Source of the DNA: Pseudomonas paralactis
GTDB lineage: Bacteria; Pseudomonadota; Gammaproteobacteria; Pseudomonadales; Pseudomonadaceae
DNA: 64,000 bases
NCBI RefSeq assembly: GCF_001439735.1
Contig: NZ_JYLN01000002.1
Coordinates: 682,001 to 746,000 of the forward strand
Direction: 5' to 3'
The notes beneath the pieces were generated by a model. It had not been told where the DNA came from and ran no database searches. It saw only the letters and a list, made by a program, of their open reading frames with translations. The position numbers and the translations under genes were made by a program. Position 1 is the first letter of the stretch, and each line of letters starts with the position of its first letter. Of the stretch, positions 16,760 to 26,537 are shown piece by piece.

Positions 16760-18388
16760 ATGCTTAAACACGCAGTCCTTCCGTTATTAGTGAGCGCCGG
16801 CCTGATGGCCGCAGCCCCCGTAGCCCTTGCGGCAACTAACCTGGTGTTCTGCTCCGAAGGGAGCCCGGCCGGTTTCGATCCAGGCCAGTACACCACCGGA
16901 ACAGACTTCGATGCCTCGGCCGAAACCATGTTCAACCGTCTGAGCCAGTTCGAGCGTGGCGGCACCGCCGTCGTTCCTGGCCTGGCCACCAGCTGGGACG
17001 TGTCCCCCGACGGCCTGACGTACACCTTCCACCTGCGCGAAGGCGTCAAGTTCCACACCACCCCGTACTTCAAGCCTACTCGTGAATTCTCGGCTGACGA
17101 CGTACTGTTTACGTTCAACCGGATGATCAACAAAGACGATCCGTTCCGTAAGGCCTACCCCACCGAGTTCCCATACTTCACGGACATGGGGATGGACACC
17201 AACATCAAGAACATCGAGAAAGTCGATGACCACACCGTCAAGTTCACCCTTGGCACCGTGGACGCGGCTTTCATCCAGAACCTGGCCATGAGCTTCGCTT
17301 CGATCCAGTCCGCTGAATATGCCGCGCAACTGTTGAAGGAAGGCAAACCCGCCGACATCAACCAGAAGCCGGTCGGCACTGGCCCGTTCGTGTTCAAGAG
17401 CTACCAGAAAGACTCGAACATTCGTTACACCGGCAACAAGGACTACTGGAAACCTGAGGACGTGAAGATCGACAACCTGATCTTCGCTATCACCACCGAC
17501 CCATCGGTGCGTATCCAGAAGCTCAAGAAAAACGAATGCCAGATCACCCTGTTCCCGCGTCCGGCCGACCTCAAGGCGCTGGGCGAAGACAAAGACCTGA
17601 AACTGCCGCACCAGGCCGGTTTCAACCTGGGCTACGTTGCCTACAACGTCATGGACAAGGTCAAGGGCAGCGATCAGCCAAACCCGCTGGCGGACCTGCG
17701 CGTACGCCAGGCGCTGGACATGGCCGTAAACAAGCAGCAGATCATCGACTCCGTGTACCAGGGCGCCGGTCAACTGGCCGTCAACGCCATGCCGCCGACC
17801 CAATGGTCCTACGACACCAGCATCAAGGACGCCCAGTACGACCCTGAGAAAGCCAAGGCGCTGCTCAAGGAAGCCGGCGTCAAGGAAGGTACCGAAATCG
17901 TCCTGTGGGCCATGCCGGTTCAGCGTCCGTACAACCCGAACGCCAAGCTGATGGCTGAAATGCTGCAGAACGACTGGTCCAAGATCGGCCTGAAGGTCAA
18001 GATCACCAGCTACGAATGGGGCGAGTACATCAAGCGCTCCAAAGGCGGCGAGAACCAGGCCATGATCATTGGCTGGAGTGGCGACAACGGTGACCCGGAT
18101 AACTGGCTGAACGTGCTGTTCGGCTGCGACTCGCTGTCGGGTAACAACTTCTCCAAGTGGTGCGACAAGAAATTCGACGGCATCGTGAAAGAAGCCAAGG
18201 CCACATCGGATGTCGCCAAACGCACCGAGCTGTACAAGCAGGCGCAACATATCCTCAAAGATGCAGTCCCGATGACACCTATCGCGCACTCGACGGTGTA
18301 TCAACCCATGCGTAACACCGTACAGGACTTCAAGATCAGCCCATTTGGCTTGAACTCCTTCTATGGCGTTAGCGTAAGCGGCAAGTAA
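16760..18388 (+). CDS. dppA2: Dipeptide ABC transporter substrate-binding protein, paralogue 2
   Basis: This is an SBP family 5 protein with a 542-residue precursor. Signal peptide LLVSAGLMAAAPVALA precedes ATNLVFCSEGSPAGFDPGQYT; the GTGPFVFKSYQKD and WSGDNGDPDNWLNVLFGCDS motifs are shared with its neighbours. A short insertion (MDKVKGSDQPNPLADLRVRQAL) distinguishes it from paralogues 1 and 3. ATG 16760 is preferred to the in-frame ATG at 16736 because GAGG sits 5 bases upstream of it. A hairpin follows the stop. It probably forms its own transcript. Confidence 0.9.
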   Translation: MLKHAVLPLLVSAGLMAAAPVALAATNLVFCSEGSPAGFDPGQYTTGTDFDASAETMFNRLSQFERGGTAVVPGLATSWDVSPDGLTYTFHLREGVKFHTTPYFKPTREFSADDVLFTFNRMINKDDPFRKAYPTEFPYFTDMGMDTNIKNIEKVDDHTVKFTLGTVDAAFIQNLAMSFASIQSAEYAAQLLKEGKPADINQKPVGTGPFVFKSYQKDSNIRYTGNKDYWKPEDVKIDNLIFAITTDPSVRIQKLKKNECQITLFPRPADLKALGEDKDLKLPHQAGFNLGYVAYNVMDKVKGSDQPNPLADLRVRQALDMAVNKQQIIDSVYQGAGQLAVNAMPPTQWSYDTSIKDAQYDPEKAKALLKEAGVKEGTEIVLWAMPVQRPYNPNAKLMAEMLQNDWSKIGLKVKITSYEWGEYIKRSKGGENQAMIIGWSGDNGDPDNWLNVLFGCDSLSGNNFSKWCDKKFDGIVKEAKATSDVAKRTELYKQAQHILKDAVPMTPIAHSTVYQPMRNTVQDFKISPFGLNSFYGVSVSGK

Positions 18389-18693
18389 GGATCAATAACG
18401 GCGACGTTTCATAACGTCGCCGTTATTCCATCCGCCAGGGCCGTAGGAAACAGACCACATTTGTAAACGTTGCCGTCCTACAGCAACGAACTGCGCTTCG
18501 TGTCTCCGTTACCTACAAGCCCAGTCAGAATTGGCGCATTTACTGCAAGGTCCGCGTCCCATAACGTCGTAGGACAGCAGAGGCATCACTCTGGGAAATG
18601 GCACTTGCTGTGCGTGGGATCAGTGATGTCTCCCTGGCTGTGGCCAGCGGGATGGTTCGCTGTTGATAACTACAAACAAGGATCGGGATTGTC
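18389..18693 (+). other. 305-base gap between paralogues 2 and 3
   Basis: No gene is visible here. The gap begins with a hairpin (18394-18427) and otherwise should hold the promoter and leader of the third binding-protein gene. P. aeruginosa carries a metallo-dipeptidase gene and the regulator psdR at about this point; neither is present here, and no remnant of them was recognised. Confidence 0.6.
18394..18427 (+). terminator. Perfect hairpin after paralogue 2 (terminator-like, no long T run)
   Basis: AATAACGGCGACGTT pairs perfectly with AACGTCGCCGTTATT around TCAT, directly after the stop codon. The following bases are ATTCC rather than a T tract, so it may stabilise the 3' end rather than terminate efficiently. 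Confidence 0.6.
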
Positions 18694-20298
18694 ATGCGCC
18701 ATACCACTGTTCTATCCGCTATGTTTGCCACCAGCCTGCTGGCCGTGGCCACGATGGGCCAGGCCGCTGAAAAGAAGAGCCTGGTGTTCTGCTCCGAAGG
18801 CAGCCCGGCAGGGTTTGACACTGCGCAATACACCACCGCCACCGACAATGACGCGGCAGAGCCGTTGTACAACCGCCTGGTTGAGTTCGAAAAAGGCGCG
18901 ACCGACGTAGTGCCAGGGTTGGCGACCAAGTGGGATATTTCGCCAGACGGCCTGACCTACACCTTCCACCTGCGTGAAGGGGTGAAGTTCCACAGCAACA
19001 AGGAGTTCAAGCCAACGCGCGACTTCAATGCCGACGACGTGCTGTTCACCTTCAACCGTATGCTTGACCCCGACCATCCATTTCGCAAGGCCTACCCCAC
19101 AGAGTTTCCGTACTTCAACGGGATGAGCCTGAACAAGAATATCGCCAAGGTCGAAAAGACCGACCCGCACACCGTAGTGATGACCTTGAACACGGTCGAC
19201 GCCGCGTTCGTACAGAACATCGCCATGAGTTTTGCCGCGATCCTGTCGGCCGAATACGCCGAGCAGTTGCTCAAGGAAGGCAAGCCCAGCGACATCAACC
19301 AGAAGCCGATCGGCACTGGCCCTTTCGTGTTCCAGCGGTACCAGAAAGATTCGCAGATCCGTTACGTGGGCAACAAACAGTACTGGGACCCGAGCCGCGT
19401 CAAGCTGGACCAACTGATCTTCGCCATCAACACCGACGCCTCGGTACGCGTACAGAAACTCAAGGCCGGCGAGTGCCAGGTCACCCTGCATCCGCGCCCC
19501 GCCGATGTGGACGCGCTCAAGGCCGACCCGAACCTGCAACTGCTGACCAAGCCTGGTTTCAACCTCGGCTACATCGCCTACAACGTGCGCCACAAGCCCT
19601 TCGACCAGCTTGAAGTGCGCCAGGCGCTGGACATGGCGGTGAACAAGCAGAGCATCCTCAACGCCGTGTACCAGGGCGCCGGGCAACTGGCGGTCAATGG
19701 TATGCCGCCGACGCAGTGGTCCTACGATGACAGCATCAAGGACGCCGCCTACAACCCGGAAAAAGCCAAAGAGCTGCTCAAGGCTGCCGGCGTCAAGGAC
19801 GGCACCGAGATCACCCTGTGGGCCATGCCGGTGCAGCGTCCGTACAACCCCAACGCCAAGCTGATGGCCGAGATGCTGCAGAACGATTGGGCCAAGATCG
19901 GCCTGAAAGTCAAAATCGTCAGCTACGAGTGGGGCGAATACATCAAGCGCACCAAGAACGGTGAGCACGATGTCAGCCTGATTGGCTGGACAGGCGACAA
20001 CGGTGACCCGGACAACTGGCTGGGCACCCTCTACAGCTGCGACGCCATCGGTGGGAACAACTACTCCATGTGGTGTGACCCGGCGTACGACAAGCTGATC
20101 AAGCAAGCCAAGGTCGTGACCGACCGCGAACAAAGGACTGTTCTGTACAAACAGGCGCAGCAACTGCTCAAGCAGCAAGTGCCGATCACGCCAGTCGCCC
20201 ACTCGACGGTCAACCAGCCGTTAAGCGCCAAAGTCGAAGGTTTCAAGGTGAGCCCCTTCGGCCGCAACGTGTTCTCGGGCGTGAGCATTACCCCATAA
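18694..20298 (+). CDS. dppA3: Dipeptide ABC transporter substrate-binding protein, paralogue 3
   Basis: This SBP family 5 protein has a 534-residue precursor. Its signal peptide (FATSLLAVATMGQAAEKK) is followed by LVFCSEGSPAGFDTAQYTTATDNDAAEPLYNRLVEF; it lacks the SAET part of the opening seen in paralogues 1 and 2. The C-terminal motif is WTGDNGDPDNWLGTLYSCDA. It lies just upstream of the porin gene and may be cotranscribed with it. By position it corresponds to P. aeruginosa DppA3, which is under PsdR there; no psdR is found here. Confidence 0.9.
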   Translation: MRHTTVLSAMFATSLLAVATMGQAAEKKSLVFCSEGSPAGFDTAQYTTATDNDAAEPLYNRLVEFEKGATDVVPGLATKWDISPDGLTYTFHLREGVKFHSNKEFKPTRDFNADDVLFTFNRMLDPDHPFRKAYPTEFPYFNGMSLNKNIAKVEKTDPHTVVMTLNTVDAAFVQNIAMSFAAILSAEYAEQLLKEGKPSDINQKPIGTGPFVFQRYQKDSQIRYVGNKQYWDPSRVKLDQLIFAINTDASVRVQKLKAGECQVTLHPRPADVDALKADPNLQLLTKPGFNLGYIAYNVRHKPFDQLEVRQALDMAVNKQSILNAVYQGAGQLAVNGMPPTQWSYDDSIKDAAYNPEKAKELLKAAGVKDGTEITLWAMPVQRPYNPNAKLMAEMLQNDWAKIGLKVKIVSYEWGEYIKRTKNGEHDVSLIGWTGDNGDPDNWLGTLYSCDAIGGNNYSMWCDPAYDKLIKQAKVVTDREQRTVLYKQAQQLLKQQVPITPVAHSTVNQPLSAKVEGFKVSPFGRNVFSGVSITP

Positions 20299-20469
20299 GA
20301 AAATAACCGGATTGCGGGGAGCGAAGTTCGCTTCCCGGCAAACGTGCAGGCTTTTTTCAGGAAAGTTCCTACGCCAAACGTTTGCAAAAGCTTGAACGAG
20401 TTCCACACCCAATAGCCGGTTCACCTAAAAAGACCGGCAAAAAAAAAGAGAACCAAAGGAGCTTCACCC

Positions 20470-21870
20470 ATGAAACTGAGCAGCAAAGCGCTTCTGGCCC
20501 TGGCCATCAGCAGCATCACGGCAACCGCCTACGCTGAAACCCAAAGCCAGGACTTCGTTCCTACCACGTTGGCCGCCAGCAGCGCCCAAAGCGAGGCCAA
20601 GGGCTTCGTTGAAGATTTCAGCCTGGGCGGCACCACGCGCAACTGGTACTCCCATGAAAGCAAATACCGTGGCGGCACCTTCGCGTACAAAAAACATGGT
20701 CAGACCCTGACCGACCGCAACCGTACCAACTGGGTACAGGGCACCATCCTCAACGCCAGCTCGGGTTTCACCCAGGGCACCGTTGGGGTCAAGACCGAAG
20801 TGGCGGTCTACAACGCACTGGTACTGGACCGCAGCAAGCGTGATATCAAGGGTGGCTCCAACCGTACCCTGGCCGACTCCAACGGTGACGCCGTAGACCA
20901 GTGGAGCAAACTGGGCCTGGCCAACGTGCAGTTCCGCGTGTCCAACACCACCTTGACCGCCGGTCGCCAGAACTTCAGCAGCGGCATCATCGACACCATC
21001 GGCAACCGTGCCCTGCCTTCAAGCTTCCAGGGTGTGAGCTTCAACAGCGAAGAGTTCAGCAACCTGTCGTTCCAGGGCGGCGTGTTTGACCGTGTTTCGC
21101 CACGTAGCGAACAGAGCCTGTCGAAATTCCGCTCCGAGTACACCAACAGCGCAAAAGTTGAAACAGACAAGGTCTACACCCTGGGTGCCAACTACCAGCC
21201 GTTCAAAAGCCTGAAGACCAGCTTCTTCGGCGCCAACGTCAAGGACTTCTGGAACCAGTACTACTTCGGCGCTACCCATGAACTGGGTGACAGCCAGGAG
21301 CTGGCGCTGACCACCGGCTTCAACTATTACAAAACCGTCGATGAAGGCAAAAAGCTGATGGGGGATATCGACAACGATACCTACTCCCTGTCCTTTGGCC
21401 TGACTCACCAGGCTCACAGCCTGACCTTCGCCTACCAGGCCGTGAACGGTAACGAGTACTTCGACTACCTGCACGAAACCAACGGTATCTACCTGGCCAA
21501 CTCCCTGACGTCCGACTTCAACGGCCCGAACGAGAAATCGTTCCAGGTTGCCTACGCCATCAACATGGCCGAATACGGCGTGCCAGGCCTGAAGTTCAAC
21601 GCCTACTCCGCGCGCGGCTGGGGCATCGACGGCACCCACTACACCGGTAACCGCGGTGTTGTCGGCAAAGGCTACGACGGTATCCAGTCCCAGGACGGCG
21701 AGAAGCACCAGGAATACGGTATCGGCGCTTCCTACGCGGTCCAGAGTGGCCCGCTCAAGGCCACCGCGATTCGTGCCACCTATGTTGAACACCGTGGCAG
21801 CGAGTTCCAATCCGACGGCAGCATCAAAGAGTTCCGTCTGGTCACCACCATCCCGTTCAACATCCTTTAA
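20470..21870 (+). CDS. opdP: OprD-family outer-membrane porin, peptide type (OpdP-like)
   Basis: This is an 18-stranded OprD-family specific porin, 466 residues, with signal peptide (ALLALAISSITATAYA). Mature features include GFVEDFSLGGTTRNWYSHESKY, the TLTAGRQNFSSGIIDTIGNRALPSSFQGVSF stretch typical of the family and a C-terminal beta strand FRLVTTIPFNIL. Its position inside the dipeptide locus matches OpdP of P. aeruginosa, which takes up Gly-Glu dipeptide and carbapenems; transfer of that specificity is inference. The leader upstream is A-rich (20439-20456) next to AAAGGAG, a possible Hfq/Crc-type target. Confidence 0.88.
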   Translation: MKLSSKALLALAISSITATAYAETQSQDFVPTTLAASSAQSEAKGFVEDFSLGGTTRNWYSHESKYRGGTFAYKKHGQTLTDRNRTNWVQGTILNASSGFTQGTVGVKTEVAVYNALVLDRSKRDIKGGSNRTLADSNGDAVDQWSKLGLANVQFRVSNTTLTAGRQNFSSGIIDTIGNRALPSSFQGVSFNSEEFSNLSFQGGVFDRVSPRSEQSLSKFRSEYTNSAKVETDKVYTLGANYQPFKSLKTSFFGANVKDFWNQYYFGATHELGDSQELALTTGFNYYKTVDEGKKLMGDIDNDTYSLSFGLTHQAHSLTFAYQAVNGNEYFDYLHETNGIYLANSLTSDFNGPNEKSFQVAYAINMAEYGVPGLKFNAYSARGWGIDGTHYTGNRGVVGKGYDGIQSQDGEKHQEYGIGASYAVQSGPLKATAIRATYVEHRGSEFQSDGSIKEFRLVTTIPFNIL

Positions 21871-21950
21871 TTAGCGCCAGGCAGGCGGCGGGCTCAGGAC
21901 GAGCTCGCCGTCTACGCTTTTCTGGTTCCATCGATTGCAGAGGGCTCTGA

Positions 21951-23549
21951 ATGAAAATGCTCCCGCTACAAGCCGCCATGGCTGCCGCGCTGTTGAGCGT
22001 GGCGATCGGCGTTTCGGCCAAACCCCTGGTGGTGTGCACCGAAGCCAGCCCGGAAGGTTTCGACCCGGTCCTGTACACCACCGCCGTGACCGCTGATGCC
22101 GCTGCTGAAACCATGTTCAACCGTCTGGTGGATTTCAAGCCCGGCACCACAGAAGTGGTCCCTGCCCTGGCCAAAGACCTGCCGGAAATCAGCGCCGATG
22201 GTCTGACTTACACCTTCCACCTGCGTGACGACATCAAGTTCCACACCACCGATTATTTCAAACCCACGCGCAACCTGAACGCCGACGACGTGCTTTGGAG
22301 CTTCCAGCGCCAACTGGACCCGAATCATCCGTGGCATAACAAGTCCCTCGTGGGCTACCCGTACTTCGAAAGCATGGGCTTCAAGGAACTGCTCAAGAGC
22401 GTAGAGAAGACCGATGATCATACCGTCGTCTTTACCCTGACCCGTCCTGAAGCTCCGTTCCTGGCTGACCTGGGCATGGCATTCTCTTCAATCCACTCGA
22501 AGGAATACGCCGACCAGTTGCTCAAGTCCGGCAAAACTGAAGACCTCAACGCCAAGCCTATCGGCACTGGCCCATTCGTCTTCAATCGCTATCAGAAAGA
22601 TGCCCAGGCGCGCTTCAAGGCCAACCCGGACTACTTCCGCGGCAAGCCGGCGGTCGACCCGCTGATTCTGGCGATCACCACCGATAACAACGTGCGGCTG
22701 CAGAAGCTCAAGGCCAACGAATGTCAGATCGCGTTGTTCCCCAAGCCGGATGACATTCCAAGCATCAAGAAAGACCCGAACCTGAAGGTCGATGAACTGG
22801 CGGCGATGACCACCAGCTACACCGCATTGAACACTACTCGCAAATACATGAGCGATGCCCGGGTACGTCACGCGATCAACATCGCGTTCGACAAGGCCGG
22901 TTACACCGAAGCGCTGTTCGGCAAAGGCAACGCGGTAGTGGGTACCGGCCCTTATCCGCCGACATTGCTGGGTTTCAGTGAAAAGCTGAAAAACCCAGCG
23001 CGAGACCTGGACAAGGCCCGTGCCCTGCTCAAGGAAGCCGGCGTACCGGAAGGCACCGAATTCACCCTGTTCACCCGAAACGGCGGCGGCCCAACCAACC
23101 CCAATCCAATGCTCGGCGCCCAGCGCATGCAGGCGGATCTGGCGCAGGTTGGCCTGAAGGTCAATATCAAAGTCATGGAATGGGGCGAAATGCTCAAGCG
23201 CGCTAAAAACGGCGAGCACGACATGGTTTCGGCTGGCTGGGTCGGTGATAACGGCGACCCGGATAACTTCCTCACTCCGAACCTGAGTTGCGATGCGGCG
23301 AAAAACGGCGAAAACTACGCGCGCTGGTGTAACAAAGAGTTTCAGGGCTTGATCGACAAAGCTCGTGCGGAAAAGGAACCGGCCTTACGGGCCGCGCTCT
23401 ATGAACAAGCACAAGATGTCTTCGAGAAGGACCAGCCATGGCTTCCAATGGCTTACCCGAAACTGTTCACCGCCATGCGCAAGAACGTAGAAGGCTTCAC
23501 CCAAAGCCCTCTGGGTACAAATAACTTCGCCACCACCCAGGTGAAGTAA
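21951..23549 (+). CDS. dppA4: Dipeptide ABC transporter substrate-binding protein, paralogue 4
   Basis: This is the most divergent of the four SBP family 5 proteins, 532 residues: signal peptide AAMAAALLSVAIGVSA, then KPLVVCTEASPEGFDPVLYTTAVTADAAAETMFNRLV. Differences from the other three include the ARFKANPDYFRGK segment and a C-terminal WVGDNGDPDNFLTPNLSCDAAKNG. It sits 76 bases upstream of dppB, so it is the binding protein most directly tied to the permease operon (equivalent of E. coli DppA). Confidence 0.91.
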   Translation: MKMLPLQAAMAAALLSVAIGVSAKPLVVCTEASPEGFDPVLYTTAVTADAAAETMFNRLVDFKPGTTEVVPALAKDLPEISADGLTYTFHLRDDIKFHTTDYFKPTRNLNADDVLWSFQRQLDPNHPWHNKSLVGYPYFESMGFKELLKSVEKTDDHTVVFTLTRPEAPFLADLGMAFSSIHSKEYADQLLKSGKTEDLNAKPIGTGPFVFNRYQKDAQARFKANPDYFRGKPAVDPLILAITTDNNVRLQKLKANECQIALFPKPDDIPSIKKDPNLKVDELAAMTTSYTALNTTRKYMSDARVRHAINIAFDKAGYTEALFGKGNAVVGTGPYPPTLLGFSEKLKNPARDLDKARALLKEAGVPEGTEFTLFTRNGGGPTNPNPMLGAQRMQADLAQVGLKVNIKVMEWGEMLKRAKNGEHDMVSAGWVGDNGDPDNFLTPNLSCDAAKNGENYARWCNKEFQGLIDKARAEKEPALRAALYEQAQDVFEKDQPWLPMAYPKLFTAMRKNVEGFTQSPLGTNNFATTQVK

Positions 23550-23625
23550 ATAAGAAAAACGCTCGGCACCGTCGACATTGACGGTGCCGGACCTGCCTAA
23601 CCGGCTGATTGAGGTACACACCAAG

Positions 23626-24636
23626 ATGTTTAGTTTTATTGCCCGCCGATTGGGGTTATTGATCCCCACGTTCTTCGGCATCACGTTGCTGACCTTTGCG
23701 TTGATTCGCATGATTCCAGGCGACCCCGTAGAAGTCATGATGGGCGAGCGACGGGTTGACCCCGAAATGCACGCACAGGCAATGGAGCGCCTTGGCCTTA
23801 ACAAGCCGCTGTATGCGCAATACCTGGATTACGTCGGCAAGCTCGCCCAGGGCGACCTTGGCGAATCATTGCGTACGCGCACCAGCGTGTGGACCGAGTT
23901 CACCGCCCTCTTCCCGGCGACCCTGGAACTGTCCATGGCCGCCCTGTTGTTCGCCGGTATCCTGGGCCTGCTGGCCGGGGTGATCGCGGCGCTTAAACGA
24001 GGATCCCTGTTCGACCACGGGGTGATGGGCATCTCCCTGGCAGGGTATTCGATGCCGATCTTCTGGTGGGGCCTGATCCTGATCATGTTCTTCTCGGTGA
24101 GCCTGGGCTGGACCCCGGTATCCGGGCGTATCGACCTGCTCTACGACATCGAGCCGCGCACCGGCTTCATGCTGATCGACACCCTGCTGGCCGACGAGCC
24201 GGACGCGTTCTGGGATGCGTTGCACCACCTGATCCTGCCAGCGATCGTGCTGGGCACCATCCCGCTGGCAGTGATCGCCCGAATGACCCGCTCGTCGATG
24301 CTTGAAGTACTGCGTGAGGACTACATCCGCACCGCCAAGGCCAAGGGCCTATCGCCGGCGCGCGTGGTGTTCGTGCACGGCCTGCGTAACGCGCTGATCC
24401 CGGTGCTGACCGTGGTCGGCCTGCAAGTCGGCACACTGCTGGCAGGTGCGGTACTGACCGAAACCATCTTCTCGTGGCCCGGCATCGGCAAGTGGCTGAT
24501 CGAAGCCATTGGCGCGCGGGACTACCCGGTGGTGCAAAACGGCATTCTGCTGATCGCCTGCCTGGTGATCCTGGTGAACTTCGTGGTGGATATCCTCTAC
24601 GGCTTCGCCAACCCACGCATCCGTCACCAGCGCTGA
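23626..24636 (+). CDS. dppB: Dipeptide ABC transporter permease DppB
   Basis: This inner-membrane permease of the peptide ABC transporter has 336 residues. It begins MFSFIARRLGLLIPTFFGITLLTFALIRMIPGDP, the typical DppB/OppB start, and the permease EAA-type loop is VFVHGLRNALIPVLTVVGLQVGTLLAGAVLTETIFSWPGIG. The frame opens 16 codons earlier, but ATG 23626 matches the family start. It is followed by dppC after 4 bases. Confidence 0.95.
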   Translation: MFSFIARRLGLLIPTFFGITLLTFALIRMIPGDPVEVMMGERRVDPEMHAQAMERLGLNKPLYAQYLDYVGKLAQGDLGESLRTRTSVWTEFTALFPATLELSMAALLFAGILGLLAGVIAALKRGSLFDHGVMGISLAGYSMPIFWWGLILIMFFSVSLGWTPVSGRIDLLYDIEPRTGFMLIDTLLADEPDAFWDALHHLILPAIVLGTIPLAVIARMTRSSMLEVLREDYIRTAKAKGLSPARVVFVHGLRNALIPVLTVVGLQVGTLLAGAVLTETIFSWPGIGKWLIEAIGARDYPVVQNGILLIACLVILVNFVVDILYGFANPRIRHQR

Positions 24637-24640
24637 GATC

Positions 24641-25558
24641 ATGACCATGACTACCTCTACTCCAGTGTCAGCAGTCGATCAGAGCCTGCTGTACCCATCC
24701 CCGTACAAAGAATTCTGGCAAGCCTTCTCCAAGAACAAAGGCGCGGTCGCCGGCCTGCTGTTCATGTTGCTGATCGTGTTCTGCGCGATCTTCGCCCCAT
24801 GGGTTGCGCCGCATAACCCCAGCGAGCAGTACCGCGACTTTCTGTTGACCCCGCCGGCGTGGCTGGAAGGTGGGCAGATGCAATTCCTGCTGGGCACCGA
24901 CGAACTGGGCCGTGACTTGCTCTCGCGCCTGATCCAGGGTTCGCGCCTGTCGTTGCTGATCGGCTTGTCGTCGGTGGTGATGTCGCTGATTCCGGGCATC
25001 CTGCTGGGCTTGTTCGCCGGGTTCTTCCCGCGCTTGCTCGGCCCGACCATCATGCGCCTGATGGACATCATGCTGGCCCTGCCGTCGCTGCTGCTGGCCG
25101 TGGCGATTGTCGCCATCCTCGGCCCTGGCCTGATCAACACCGTGATCGCCATCGCCATCGTGTCGCTGCCGTCCTATGTGCGTCTGACCCGCGCCGCGGT
25201 GATGGGCGAACTGAACCGCGACTACGTGACTGCCGCCCGCCTCGCCGGTGCCGGCCTGCCACGCCTGATGTTCATCACCGTGCTGCCCAACTGCATGGCG
25301 CCGCTGATCGTACAAGCGACCTTGAGCTTTTCCTCGGCGATTCTCGATGCCGCGGCCCTGGGCTTCCTCGGCCTTGGCGTACAACCGCCAACCCCGGAGT
25401 GGGGCACCATGCTGGCTTCGGCCCGTGACTACATCGAACGCGCCTGGTGGGTCGTGAGCCTGCCTGGTTTGACCATTTTGCTCAGCGTGCTGGCAATCAA
25501 CTTGATGGGTGACGGCCTGCGCGACGCGCTGGACCCGAAACTCAAGAACGCCGCCTGA
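24641..25558 (+). CDS. dppC: Dipeptide ABC transporter permease DppC
   Basis: This second permease subunit has 305 residues, with the N-terminal OppC-type region ([36 protein letters not shown]) and the loop [44 protein letters not shown]. It lies between dppB and dppD with 4- and 10-base gaps, so it belongs to one operon. Two ATG codons (24641 and 24647) are possible starts. Confidence 0.95.
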   Translation: MTMTTSTPVSAVDQSLLYPSPYKEFWQAFSKNKGAVAGLLFMLLIVFCAIFAPWVAPHNPSEQYRDFLLTPPAWLEGGQMQFLLGTDELGRDLLSRLIQGSRLSLLIGLSSVVMSLIPGILLGLFAGFFPRLLGPTIMRLMDIMLALPSLLLAVAIVAILGPGLINTVIAIAIVSLPSYVRLTRAAVMGELNRDYVTAARLAGAGLPRLMFITVLPNCMAPLIVQATLSFSSAILDAAALGFLGLGVQPPTPEWGTMLASARDYIERAWWVVSLPGLTILLSVLAINLMGDGLRDALDPKLKNAA

Positions 25559-25568
25559 GGAGATTCCC

Positions 25569-26537
25569 ATGTCACTGTTAGAAATCAAGAATCTCAACGT
25601 GCGCTTCGGCGACAAGACCGCCGTGCCGGTGGTCGATGGCCTCGACCTGTCGGTCGACAAAGGCGAAGTGCTGGCGATCGTTGGCGAGTCGGGCTCGGGT
25701 AAATCCGTGACCATGATGGCGCTGATGGGCCTGATCGAGCACCCCGGCATCGTGACCGCCGATGCGCTGAACTTCGACGGCAAGGACATGCTCAAGTTGA
25801 GCAACCGCCAGCGTCGTCAGATCGTCGGCAAAGACCTGGCGATGGTGTTCCAGGACCCGATGACCGCGTTGAACCCCAGCTACACCGTGGGTTTCCAGAT
25901 CGAAGAAGTGCTGCGCCTGCATTTGAAAATGTCCGGCAGGCAAGCGCGCAAGCGGGCGATCGAACTGCTGGAAAAGGTCGAGATCCCAGGCGCAGCCAGC
26001 CGTATGGATGCCTACCCGCACCAACTGTCCGGCGGTATGAGCCAGCGCGTAGCCATCGCCATGGCGATTGCCGGCGAGCCCAAGCTGCTGATCGCCGATG
26101 AGCCGACCACTGCGCTGGACGTGACCATCCAGGCGCAGATCATGGAACTGCTGCTGGCCCTGCAAAAAGAACAGAACATGGGCCTGGTGCTGATCACCCA
26201 CGACCTTGCGGTGGTGGCTGAAACTGCCCAGCGCGTGTGCGTAATGTACGCAGGCCAGGCGGTGGAGGTCGGCCAGGTGCCCCAGCTGTTCGACATCCCG
26301 GCGCACCCGTACAGCGAAGCGCTGCTCAAGGCGATTCCGGAACATAGCCTGGGCGCCACGCGCCTGGCCACGCTGCCAGGCATCGTACCAGGCCGCTATG
26401 ACCGTCCGCAGGGCTGCCTGCTGTCACCGCGCTGCCCGTATGTGCAGGACTCCTGCCGCGCCCAGCGTCCAAGCCTTGATCCGAAAAGCAACAGCCTCGC
26501 CCGCTGCTTCTACCCGTTGAACCAGGAGGTGGCGTAA
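25569..26537 (+). CDS. dppD: Dipeptide ABC transporter ATP-binding protein DppD
   Basis: This is one of the two ATPases of the DppBCDF importer, 322 residues. Walker A is GESGSGKS, the signature LSGGMSQR, Walker [13 protein letters not shown] and the switch His is in [11 protein letters not shown]. The C-terminal oligopeptide-transporter extension has the Cys-rich [18 protein letters not shown], which in this family can hold an Fe-S cluster. ATG 25569 follows GAGGAG. It shares its last base with the dppF ATG. Confidence 0.95.
   Translation: MSLLEIKNLNVRFGDKTAVPVVDGLDLSVDKGEVLAIVGESGSGKSVTMMALMGLIEHPGIVTADALNFDGKDMLKLSNRQRRQIVGKDLAMVFQDPMTALNPSYTVGFQIEEVLRLHLKMSGRQARKRAIELLEKVEIPGAASRMDAYPHQLSGGMSQRVAIAMAIAGEPKLLIADEPTTALDVTIQAQIMELLLALQKEQNMGLVLITHDLAVVAETAQRVCVMYAGQAVEVGQVPQLFDIPAHPYSEALLKAIPEHSLGATRLATLPGIVPGRYDRPQGCLLSPRCPYVQDSCRAQRPSLDPKSNSLARCFYPLNQEVA

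Noticed and set aside
16787..18304. 505-codon antisense frame opposite binding-protein paralogue 2 (similar ones opposite paralogue 3 and opposite piuB)
   Set aside because: Same GC-bias artefact; these antisense frames resemble each other only because the sense genes are paralogues.
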